DNA of 64,000 nucleotides. Source: MnTg04 sp964568075 (lineage in GTDB: Bacteria; Pseudomonadota; Gammaproteobacteria; Steroidobacterales; MnTg04). Below the pieces are notes generated by a model. The model saw nothing but the letters and a program-made list of their open reading frames with translations. It made no database searches and was not told the DNA's origin. Where the stretch lies: positions 49,544 through 113,543 of the forward strand of contig CAZMOM010000006.1 in NCBI GenBank assembly GCA_964568075.1. Reading direction: 5' to 3'. Below are positions 1-7,296 of the stretch, piece after piece (the first letter of the stretch is position 1; each line of letters opens with the position of its first letter). Both the position numbers and the translations under genes were made by a program.

Positions 1-1
1 A

Positions 2-2455
2 CAGAATCCGGGTGACCCGAACAATGACAAGGTACTCTATCAACTCGCCCGCGCCTATGAGAACACAGCGCAGACGGAAAAGGCGCTGGCCACCCTGGAT
101 AAACTGGTCCGCCAGTTCCCGGATTCGGTCTGGGCGGTTGAAGCGCAATTCCGGCGCGGTGAAATCCTGTTTGTCGGCAAACAATATTACCCCGCACAAC
201 TTGCGTACGCTCGGGTCGTCGCCAGCGGCGAAGAGTCCCGTTATTACGAGCAGTCTCTGTACAAGAGCGGCTGGTCATTGTTCAAACAAGGGGAATACGA
301 AGACGGGCTGGACTCGTTTTTTGAATTACTGGACCGGCGCCTGATCGATAATCAGGGTGAATTGATACCCACCGAGTTCATGAGCCGGCCCGAACGTGAG
401 TTGATCGACGATACGTTCCGGGTCAGCAGTATCAGTGTTTCCTATCTCGACGGGCCCGCTACTCTTGAACGCAGACTCGGCGGAGACAGTCCGCCCGTCT
501 ATGCATACCTGCTTTTCCAGAGTCTGGGTCATTTGTATCTGGAAAAAGAGCGCTACCAGGATGCCGCCGACAGCTATCGTTCATTTGCAAAACTTCAGCC
601 TTTGCACGAGCTGGCGCCGGTCATGCGCACACGGGTAATCGACGCGTACGACCAGGGCGACTTTCCATCGCTGGTCCTCAAGGCCAAGATGGAGTTTGTC
701 GACGACTACGATGTGGACAGCGCGTACTGGACACACCATCAATGGAATTCACGGATCGAGGTGACTGCGCTGCTGCAGGAACACCTGAACGATCTGGCGA
801 CTTATTACCACGCGGTTTCCCAGAAGTCCGCAGACCGGGAATCGTTTGCGCAGGCCGCCGGTTACTATCGCCGCCTGATCCGGGCGTTCCCCGAGGACCC
901 GGCTACCGCCGAGGCCAATTTCCTGCTGGCTGAAACGCTATATGAATCCGGCCAGTTTGCTGAAGCCGCGCTTGAATACGAACGGGTCGCTTATTCCTAT
1001 CCGTTTTCGCCGCGTTCGGCTGAAGCCGCTTATGCGGCGGTCTTGGCTTACCGTGCGCATGAGCCGAGCCTCGCAGGGGACGCTCGCGCCGAGTGGCATG
1101 TCAAGGGCATTGATTCGGCGCTCCGTTTCGCGGGTCGCTTCCCGAAACATACGGAAAGTATGGCTGTCCAGACCAAGGCCGCGGAGGATCTGTACGAACT
1201 GGGTGAATTTCAGGCCGCACTGGCTGCAGCTCAGCCCGTTCTGGGACATCCCGGCGTATCCGACGAACTGAGCCGGGTAGCGTGGACGGTCGACGGCCAC
1301 ACAAATTTCGAACTGGAAAGCTTCGCGGCGGCTGAAGTCGCCTACCTTAACGTTCGTGATCTGACGCCGGCCGGTGACGACGCTTTGCCCGACCTCGAAG
1401 AGCGAATCGCCTCGACAATTTACAGACAGGGTGAGATGGAGCGCGATCAGGGCGACCTCGAAATGGCTGTGATGCATTTTGCCCGCGTTGGCAAGATGGC
1501 GCCTGGTGCGAAAATCGTCATGACCGCCGATTACGACGCGGCAGCAGCACTGCTGGCGATGGAGGACTGGCATCGGGCTGCGCCGGCGCTGGAAAAATTC
1601 CGCAGCAAATATCCGCAACACGAAGCGATCACAGATATCGGTCACAGCCTGGCGCAAACGTATGAAAAGACCGGTCAGGCATTGGTCGCCGCTGTCGAGT
1701 ATCAGCGCATCGCCGACGACGAAGCCGAGCCCGCCGCCATCAGGCGCGAAGCCCTGTGGCACACGGCAGAACTTTATGAGAGCCAGGAGGCGCTTACCGA
1801 GGCGGTCAAGGTCTGGAAGTCATTTATCGTGCGCCATCCAAGCCCGGTGGACGATTCAATGCAGCTGCGGGAAAAACTGGTTGCGTATTACGCGGACCAG
1901 GCTAACGAAAAAGAGCGTGTCACCTGGTTAAGGGCGATCATCAAAGCCGACGCAAACGCGGGCGATACGCGCAGCGATTACAGCCGCACCGTGGCCGCAA
2001 ACGCCACGATCGATCTGGCTCGGCCAAAACTCGCGTCATACAACGCGATCAAGTTAAAGGCTCCGCTAAAAGCCAGCCTGGCGAGGAAACAGAAATACAT
2101 GGAACAGGCTCTGCAAGCGTACGCGGCCGCAGCCGACTATGGCATTGCGGAAGTTACGACGGAAGCGACTTTTTATATCGCCGAAATCTACAACCAGCTC
2201 GGTCGCGACCTGATGGGGTCGGAACGGCCGGCCGAACTGACGGCGGAGGAACTCGAGCAATACGACATCCTGCTCGAGGAACAGGCCTATCCCTTCGAAG
2301 AGCAGGCGATTGAAATTCATCAGGCCAACACGGATCGCGCGGCTGAGGGCATTTACAACGAATGGATACAAGCGAGTTTTAAGGCGCTGGCACGATTGTT
2401 GCCGGTACGGTACGCGAAGGCAGAGATCAGTGAAGACACCATCAACACAATGTAA
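2..2455 (+). CDS. Large TPR-repeat protein, component of an ExbBD/TonB-like operon (5' partial)
   Basis: The reading frame is open from base 2, so the start lies outside the window; about 817 residues are visible. The protein is a long array of tetratricopeptide helices with repeated alternations such as YYRRLIRAFPEDPATAEANF and regular A/Y/G spacing. It is acidic and shows no membrane segment in the visible part. TPR arrays act as protein-protein scaffolds. Large TPR proteins upstream of MotA/TolQ/ExbB and ExbD genes are a recurring gammaproteobacterial arrangement, often annotated as putative components of a TonB system. Its 3' end overlaps the next gene by 26 bp, which suggests translational coupling. 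The exact role is unknown; an envelope scaffold partner of the downstream motor is an inference. Confidence 0.85.
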   Translation, partial: QNPGDPNNDKVLYQLARAYENTAQTEKALATLDKLVRQFPDSVWAVEAQFRRGEILFVGKQYYPAQLAYARVVASGEESRYYEQSLYKSGWSLFKQGEYEDGLDSFFELLDRRLIDNQGELIPTEFMSRPERELIDDTFRVSSISVSYLDGPATLERRLGGDSPPVYAYLLFQSLGHLYLEKERYQDAADSYRSFAKLQPLHELAPVMRTRVIDAYDQGDFPSLVLKAKMEFVDDYDVDSAYWTHHQWNSRIEVTALLQEHLNDLATYYHAVSQKSADRESFAQAAGYYRRLIRAFPEDPATAEANFLLAETLYESGQFAEAALEYERVAYSYPFSPRSAEAAYAAVLAYRAHEPSLAGDARAEWHVKGIDSALRFAGRFPKHTESMAVQTKAAEDLYELGEFQAALAAAQPVLGHPGVSDELSRVAWTVDGHTNFELESFAAAEVAYLNVRDLTPAGDDALPDLEERIASTIYRQGEMERDQGDLEMAVMHFARVGKMAPGAKIVMTADYDAAAALLAMEDWHRAAPALEKFRSKYPQHEAITDIGHSLAQTYEKTGQALVAAVEYQRIADDEAEPAAIRREALWHTAELYESQEALTEAVKVWKSFIVRHPSPVDDSMQLREKLVAYYADQANEKERVTWLRAIIKADANAGDTRSDYSRTVAANATIDLARPKLASYNAIKLKAPLKASLARKQKYMEQALQAYAAAADYGIAEVTTEATFYIAEIYNQLGRDLMGSERPAELTAEELEQYDILLEEQAYPFEEQAIEIHQANTDRAAEGIYNEWIQASFKALARLLPVRYAKAEISEDTINTM

Positions 2456-3032
2456 GGGCCTGCTTCTGGTCGTGCTGTCGTCGCTGATGCTGGGAGCATG
2501 TTCGACGTTGCCGCTGAGACTGGGTTCACGATCAGGAGATGCCGACAATCCGGCCGCTTACGACGAAGCTCTCGTTATGATGGAACTCGGCCATCTTGAA
2601 GCGGCTGAAGAGGCGATGTTGCGTCTGACCAAGCGGTACCGGCGCTCGGCCGGCCCGTGGATCAATCTTTCGATTATCTACTCACAGAATGAACGTTACG
2701 CAGAGTCGGAGACTGCTCTGCGTCGCGCGCTGGCAATCGATTCACGCAGTGCCGTCGCCTATAACCACCTGGGAATTTTGTTGCGCCGGGATGGACGCTT
2801 TGCAGAAGCGGAACGGGCCTATGAGCGAGCGATCAAACTGGATCCCGAGTATGCCCTGGCATATCTGAATTACGGTGTGCTGGCCGATCTGTATTTACAC
2901 CAACCGGAGCGGGCTCTCCGGTATTTCGAGCGCTATCAGCAGCTGCATGGCGGTGAGGACAAGCAGGTCGGCCGCTGGATTATCGAGCTGAAGCGCCGGG
3001 TCGTCACCAAGACAGCGAAGGCATCGCCATGA
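2430..3032 (+). CDS. TPR-repeat lipoprotein
   Basis: I chose the GTG at 2430 (200 residues) because it puts a lipoprotein signal at the N-terminus: a hydrophobic stretch ending in the lipobox LGAC at about residues 19-22. AAGG lies about 9 nt upstream. A longer ATG at 2310 would add a basic, non-signal-like tail inside the upstream gene. The mature part contains at least three TPR units (for example AVAYNHLGILLRRDGRFAEA), so it is probably a membrane-anchored TPR adaptor. It overlaps the preceding gene, and its stop overlaps the next start (ATGA at 3029), so all three are likely one translationally coupled operon. Partner proteins are not known. Confidence 0.85.
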   Translation: MKTPSTQCKGLLLVVLSSLMLGACSTLPLRLGSRSGDADNPAAYDEALVMMELGHLEAAEEAMLRLTKRYRRSAGPWINLSIIYSQNERYAESETALRRALAIDSRSAVAYNHLGILLRRDGRFAEAERAYERAIKLDPEYALAYLNYGVLADLYLHQPERALRYFERYQQLHGGEDKQVGRWIIELKRRVVTKTAKASP

Positions 3033-3439
3033 ACAGGAAATTCATCATTACCTGCTTCTTGATGGCGACTGGTTTTTGGATCCCACCGTCGCTGGCACAG
3101 GATCCGGACGCCGCGGAAGACTTGCCCGCGTTCGACACATCACAGATCCCGGCAGATGAAAGGGAAGATATCAACCCTGCCGTAGACACGAGCAGCTTTG
3201 GCGACGGGAGTGATGAAGGCGGCACGCTGACGACGACGATAGTGACCGGCAACGCCGAGTTGCCCCGGGTGCTCTATATCGTGCCTTGGAAAAAGGCCAG
3301 CCCGGGCGATTTAATAGGCAGGCCGGTGAACAGTTTACTTGACGATGTTCTGCAGCCGGTTGACCGCGGTGAGTTCCGGCGCCAGCTGCGTTACTACCAT
3401 GCATTGAACCAAGATGAAGTGAGCAGTGAAAAGGATTGA
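3029..3439 (+). CDS. Small exported protein of the ExbBD operon, unknown function
   Basis: This 136-residue protein has a typical signal peptide (basic MNRK, then a hydrophobic core, cleavage after SLAQ near residue 24). The mature part is acidic and low-complexity at first (PDAAEDLPAFDTSQIPADER), followed by a short ordered region with LYIVPWKKASPGDL. I do not recognise a family. The position is conserved in kind: small exported proteins often sit between the TPR genes and the ExbB-like gene in these operons. The ATGA overlap with the gene before and the 41-bp gap to the channel gene place it inside the operon. A periplasmic linker between the TPR lipoprotein and the motor is only an inference. 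Confidence 0.75.
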   Translation: MNRKFIITCFLMATGFWIPPSLAQDPDAAEDLPAFDTSQIPADEREDINPAVDTSSFGDGSDEGGTLTTTIVTGNAELPRVLYIVPWKKASPGDLIGRPVNSLLDDVLQPVDRGEFRRQLRYYHALNQDEVSSEKD

Positions 3440-3480
3440 TTTGCTCGCTTCTTCGGTGACCACGAAAAGGAGATAGAAAA

Positions 3481-4131
3481 ATGGACGTTTACAGAACTAT
3501 TGTTGGCTTTTTCCAGGAGGGCGGGTTCTTCATGTACCCGATCGTACTGGTCCTGGCGATGGGCATGGCGATTGCCATCGAACGCTGGGTGTACCTGACC
3601 CGGTCACGATCGGTCAATCGCCGCGTCTGGGGTCAATTACAGCCGTTGCTAAGCAAGGGCAAGTACCAGCAGGCCTATACCATCTGCAGCAAGTCGAAAG
3701 CCGCGGTGAGCAACATCCTGAGTTACGGTCTCGGGCGAATCAAAAATGCCCGTCGTCGGGACGATATTGAAAAGGCGATGGAAGAAAGTCTGATGGAAGT
3801 GATGCCGCGACTTGAAAAGCGCACTCACTACCTGGCAACTTTCGCCAATCTGGCCACCTTGCTCGGTCTGCTCGGAACGATCATCGGTCTGATCAAGGCG
3901 TTTACCGCGGTTTCCGCAGCGAACCCCGCCGAAAAAGCCGACCTGCTGTCGGCCAGTATCTCGGTCGCCATGAACACGACCGCGTTCGGCCTCATGGTCG
4001 CGATTCCATTGTTGTTGCTTCACGCCGTTTTACAGACCAAGACCACCGAACTGGTCGATAGCCTGGAAATGGCGACCGTGAAGTTTCTCAACACGGTATC
4101 TGAAAGACCCGCAGAGGCCCCGGCGTCATGA
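3481..4131 (+). CDS. MotA/TolQ/ExbB-family proton channel protein
   Basis: The protein has 216 residues and the family's three-segment topology: TM1 at about 17-39, a cytoplasmic loop with a helical, charged domain (about 40-115), TM2 at about 118-142 and TM3 at about 160-185. The conserved tract LLGTIIGLIKAF (about 130-141) and the TM3 motif SVAMNTTAFGLMVAIP (161-176) are the ExbB/TolQ signature, with the threonines that line the proton path. A clear ribosome site (AAGGAG) lies 8 nt before the ATG. It should form a pentameric inner-membrane stator around the ExbD-like proteins encoded next (ATGA overlap), converting proton motive force into movement of the periplasmic partner. It resembles the AglR-type channels of gliding motors as much as ExbB. 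Confidence 0.93.
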   Translation: MDVYRTIVGFFQEGGFFMYPIVLVLAMGMAIAIERWVYLTRSRSVNRRVWGQLQPLLSKGKYQQAYTICSKSKAAVSNILSYGLGRIKNARRRDDIEKAMEESLMEVMPRLEKRTHYLATFANLATLLGLLGTIIGLIKAFTAVSAANPAEKADLLSASISVAMNTTAFGLMVAIPLLLLHAVLQTKTTELVDSLEMATVKFLNTVSERPAEAPAS

Positions 4132-4625
4132 ATCGTCGCAGCCGCAGGAACCGTCATCAGGACACCGCCGAGCTCAATGTCACCGCTTTCATGAACCTGA
4201 TGGTGGTATTGGTGCCGTTCCTGTTGATTACCGCTGTGTTTTCCAGAATGGCCGTGCTTGAACTCAATCTGCCTGGCGAACTCGACGAGCCGACGAAGAA
4301 GCAGTTGACGCTGCAACTTGAGATTATCGTCCGCGAAGGGCGGATCGAAGTTGGCGATCGCAACAATGGACGGGCCGCTGTTTTTGCCAACAAAGATGGC
4401 GAGTACAACCTGAAAGCGTTAAGCAATTACCTGCAACAGGTCAAGATTCGATATCCGGACAGGCTGGATGCTACCTTGCTGCTCGAACCCAATGTCTCCT
4501 ATGACGCGCTGGTCCAGGTCATGGATACGATCCGGGTAGTGGAGCAGGTGCGGCGGGCACAAGTGGTGTGGGCCGAGTTATTCCCGGATATTGCTATCGG
4601 CGATGCGCCGCCGGCGGCGAGATAA
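4128..4625 (+). CDS. ExbD/TolR-family protein with Asn in place of the membrane Asp
   Basis: The protein has 165 residues: a short basic cytoplasmic tail, one TM segment at about 17-39, and a periplasmic domain ending in the usual helix (YDALVQVMDTIRVVEQVRRA). The N-terminal sequence ELNVTAFMNLMVVLVPFLL aligns with the ExbD motif NVTPFIDVMLVLLIIFM. The position of the essential proton-carrying Asp is Asn23 here. This protein therefore probably cannot protonate like canonical ExbD, and the second ExbD of the operon, which keeps the Asp, would supply that function. The start overlaps the stop of the channel gene (ATGA), indicating coupling and 1:1 co-expression. The family call is firm; the functional consequence of the substitution is inferred. 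Confidence 0.9.
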   Translation: MNRRSRRNRHQDTAELNVTAFMNLMVVLVPFLLITAVFSRMAVLELNLPGELDEPTKKQLTLQLEIIVREGRIEVGDRNNGRAAVFANKDGEYNLKALSNYLQQVKIRYPDRLDATLLLEPNVSYDALVQVMDTIRVVEQVRRAQVVWAELFPDIAIGDAPPAAR

Positions 4626-4637
4626 AAGGAGTCCGCC

Positions 4638-5157
4638 ATGGAACAGTCAAACCGAGCCAAACGAATGCGCCGTCATCACGCGCGCGGCCGGACCGTTGCC
4701 TTGCAGCTGGTTTCGCTGATGGATATTTTCACCATCCTGGTATTTTTCCTGCTGGTCAATTCCTCAGACGTCCAGGTTTTGCCCAACACTAAAGATATCC
4801 AGATGCCCGAATCCATCTCTGAAATAAAACCCAGGGAGACCGTGNNNNNNNNNNGAGCAGGCCATCCTGGTCCAGGGCAGGCAGGTAACGACGATCGAAG
4901 AGGTCATGAGTTCCGGGACAACGATTATCCCGGCCCTGCAGGCTGCATTGACCAATCAGAACCGGAGATTCCTCAGCGCAGAGCTGGCTGCCAATATCGA
5001 AGATCGCGAAGTCACGATAATGGGGGACAAGGAAATTCCGTACAGCTTGCTGAAGAAAGTCATGGCGACTTGTACGCAGTCGGAATACGGCCGTATTTCA
5101 CTGGCGGTAATGCAACGGGCGCCGAAAACACCGGATGCCGGACTCACGGCGAGCTAG
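4638..5157 (+). CDS. ExbD/TolR-family protein, interrupted by an assembly gap
   Basis: A second ExbD-like gene starts 12 bp after the first, with AAAAGGAG upstream of the ATG. The N-terminal part has a basic tail, then TM residues about 20-40 with LVSLMDIFTILVFFLLV. Asp29 occupies the conserved proton-relay position that is Asn in the neighbouring paralogue. Ten Ns (4845-4854) interrupt the gene. After them, the typical ExbD periplasmic C-terminus continues in another frame (EQAILVQGRQVTTIEEV, later YSLLKKVMATCTQSEYGRIS), stopping at TAG 5155-5157. The frame change is an artefact of an arbitrary N spacer, not evidence of a pseudogene. The true length should be about 170-180 residues. It forms the stator with the channel and ExbD1. 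Confidence 0.85.
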
Positions 5158-5161
5158 GAGA

Positions 5162-6094
5162 ATGACTTTGGACGCCTATTATCGAGTTTACGACTTGCAA
5201 TGGACTCCGGATGCGAAGCAGGAAGCTCGCTTCCGCCGGACATTGCGAAGAATCCTGACGGTCATCCTGTTGCTGTCGCTGATCATGCCGTGGTTACCAT
5301 TGCCGGATAGAGACCCGGACGATATTCCGGAAATTCCCCAGCGCTTTGCCAAGCTGGTTTTGGAAAGACGGGTAGCGCCGCCGCCACCGGTGGTAAGAAC
5401 TGAACCGAAACCGGTTACCGAACAAACGGCCAAGGCCACACCGAAGCCGGTCGAGGTTGCGCCTCAGGTTATGCCGGAGCGGATCGCCAAGGTTCGCGAG
5501 CGTGCCAGCAGGGCGGGACTGTTGCCGTTCGCCGAATCACTGGCGGGCCTGCGCAGCAATAAGGCGGTTGCCAGCGTGGTCAGCAACAACCGGTTAAGCC
5601 AGGGCAGCGGCGTGGCAAGACGAACCGATCGTGCCATTATTACTTCGAAGGTTGCCGGCGGCAGCGACGGCATCAGTACATCAGCTCTGTCTCGCGATAC
5701 CGGCGGCGGCGGCCTGGCTGGCCGCGACACGACTACCGTTGTATCGACACTTGGAGCCGGCGGCGGCGGGGGCGGTGGCGACGGCTCGGATCGCAGCGGC
5801 TCTGCAGGTCGCAGCCTGGAAGAGATCGAGCTGATTTTCGATCGCAACAAGGGTGCCATCTTCGCGCTGTACAACCGGGCTTTGCGTAAGGATCCGGCAT
5901 TACAGGGCAAGCTCGTTTTGCGGCTGACCATCAGTCCCGGTGGTGTGGTGACATTTTGTGAAATCATTTCCAGCGAACTGGGTGACCCCGAGCTGGAACG
6001 GAAACTGGTTCAGAGGGTCAAGATGTTCAGGTTCGACGCGAAAGACGTAGCGCCGTTTACCGCGACCAAGCCGATCGACTTCTTCCCGGCCTGA
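5162..6094 (+). CDS. TonB/AgmX-like energy transducer
   Basis: The protein has about 310 residues: a cytoplasmic N-terminus, one TM segment at about 29-47 (VILLLSLIMPWLPLP), a proline-rich periplasmic spacer (VAPPPPVVRTEPKPV and on), a glycine-rich stretch (GAGGGGGGGDGSD) and a globular C-terminal domain (about 215-310). That domain contains RSLEEIELIFDRNKGAIFALY and LRLTISPGGVVTFCEI, typical of the AgmX/PglI-TonB-C-like family. The architecture is that of TonB: it transmits motion from the ExbB/ExbD motor across the periplasm. AGGAG ends one base before the ATG at 5162, which is tight. A TTG at 5168 has ideal spacing and may be the real start; the ATG at 5135 has no ribosome site. It is the last gene of the operon. 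Confidence 0.85.
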   Translation: MTLDAYYRVYDLQWTPDAKQEARFRRTLRRILTVILLLSLIMPWLPLPDRDPDDIPEIPQRFAKLVLERRVAPPPPVVRTEPKPVTEQTAKATPKPVEVAPQVMPERIAKVRERASRAGLLPFAESLAGLRSNKAVASVVSNNRLSQGSGVARRTDRAIITSKVAGGSDGISTSALSRDTGGGGLAGRDTTTVVSTLGAGGGGGGGDGSDRSGSAGRSLEEIELIFDRNKGAIFALYNRALRKDPALQGKLVLRLTISPGGVVTFCEIISSELGDPELERKLVQRVKMFRFDAKDVAPFTATKPIDFFPA

Positions 6095-6247
6095 GTGCAT
6101 GGCCGGGCGGGTTAATAGTGATGTCCGTCACCATCACAGGAAATCTGTGACGCGCCGGCTTGACGCGACCGACCACAGGAATATTCTCTCGGGTGGCTGA
6201 CGAGAAACACGGACGACACGCGTTGCTGTTTTGATTCGATTACATTC

Positions 6248-6892
6248 ATGACTACCGCAAAGATCAACATTCAAACTCTCGTATCCGTGAAGATCGGTGG
6301 ACTGTTCGCAGCCGCCTTTTTTCTCGCAACCACGGCAATGGCTGATGATGACAGACGACTGGCCGGCACTTTGCAAGACGATCAAATCACGCTAGCCATC
6401 GTAGAGCAGGCTGGCGATCAGCAATTAGTTCGCACCGGAGACGCGCTGGGTTCCTGTGTGGTAACCGAAATTCAGGCGGACTTTTTGACGCTCGATTGTC
6501 CTGCGGGTGTGCAGCTGCTCGATATCGAGGGGCAATTCGGAATTGGAGAAATCGCACAGGAGGAAACCCGTGCTGATTTTCTTACGCTGGAAAAAGATAT
6601 CCTGGACCGGCTGATCGGCGACCGGCAGGGGCTCGTCAACCAAATCGATCTGGCGCCCGAAGTCGGCGCAAGCGGAATGATGCACGGATGGCGTGTCGTG
6701 AGCGTTCGGGAAGGCAGCGATGTGGAGTCCCTGGGGTTGCGGCCGGGCGACCTGATAACCGCCGTGAATCATGTTGCGGTTGCCGACAGCGTTTTCATGG
6801 ACACGCTGCGTTCGATTCCGCAGCAGGGCCTGATAAATCTGAGCCTCGAAAGGCAGCAAAAGAAAGTAGAGCTAATCTATTCGCTGCAATAA
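6248..6892 (+). CDS. GspC-like exported PDZ protein
   Basis: The protein has 214 residues. An N-terminal hydrophobic segment (about 11-32, ending TTAMA) is a signal peptide or anchor. Residues about 37-90 (LAGTLQDDQITLAIVEQAGD, then VTEIQADFLTL) resemble the homology-region domain of type II secretion GspC. The C-terminal 80 residues form a PDZ domain (GWRVVSVREGSDVESLGLRPGDLITAVNHVAV). GspC normally links the inner-membrane platform to the secretin, but no other gsp gene is nearby, so this may be a stand-alone GspC-like protein serving a remote system or another envelope role. It lies 153 bp after the TonB-like gene on the same strand; operon membership is uncertain. Confidence 0.75.
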   Translation: MTTAKINIQTLVSVKIGGLFAAAFFLATTAMADDDRRLAGTLQDDQITLAIVEQAGDQQLVRTGDALGSCVVTEIQADFLTLDCPAGVQLLDIEGQFGIGEIAQEETRADFLTLEKDILDRLIGDRQGLVNQIDLAPEVGASGMMHGWRVVSVREGSDVESLGLRPGDLITAVNHVAVADSVFMDTLRSIPQQGLINLSLERQQKKVELIYSLQ

Positions 6893-6912
6893 GCGACCGG
6901 CGAGCCGCTTCG

Positions 6913-7287
6913 CTAGTCTCGTCGTCCCGTCACGCATGAATAATCGAGCAGGGACTTGTCTTGCAAACTTTCCCTGTCGTCGCTGCAGTAGACGGTAATA
7001 TACATTCGCGTAACGGTACGTTGCGGCGAATAAAGCATGATTCCCTGCTTATTCGGTTTGATGGTTGTTTTGCGGGTTCGCTTGTCTGAGCTCGCCTTGA
7101 ATAGAGTTTCGCAAAAAATTTCCCGGATTTCGTAATTCTCGAGCTTGACGAACGCCTGGTTATTGATCACGCCAAAATCTACGCTCACCGACAGGTTGTC
7201 CAGGCAGTTCTTTATGGAAACCGGATAGTCGGCCGCGGCCGTAAGCGGAATCAGTAGCGCAAGTATCAGAAGACGCAGGTTTCTCAT
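6913..7287 (-). CDS. Small exported protein, unknown function
   Basis: This 124-residue protein has a clear signal peptide (MRNLRLLILALLIPLTAAA, cleavage near 19). The mature part is basic and has four cysteines (in NCLD, FCETL, VYCSD and YSCVT), which could form two disulfides in the periplasm. I do not recognise a domain. It is the downstream neighbour of the M14 peptidase gene on the same strand, with only 9 bp between them, so the two are probably co-transcribed. Function is unknown. Confidence 0.65.
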   Translation of the reverse strand: MRNLRLLILALLIPLTAAADYPVSIKNCLDNLSVSVDFGVINNQAFVKLENYEIREIFCETLFKASSDKRTRKTTIKPNKQGIMLYSPQRTVTRMYITVYCSDDRESLQDKSLLDYSCVTGRRD

Positions 7288-7296
7288 GAGTCGCCT

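Noticed and set aside
938..1762. A 274-codon open frame on minus inside the TPR gene
   Set aside because: It lies antisense to a clear TPR protein whose codon pattern explains the base composition, has no ribosome site, and gives a Cys/Arg-rich, non-protein-like product.
2310..2429. Longer N-terminus for the TPR lipoprotein from ATG 2310
   Set aside because: The extra 40 residues are basic and would hide the lipoprotein signal; the GTG at 2430 places the lipobox correctly.
5135..5161. Earlier ATG for the TonB/AgmX-like protein
   Set aside because: It has no ribosome site and lies within the end of the ExbD gene; the ATG at 5162 or TTG at 5168 follow AGGAG.
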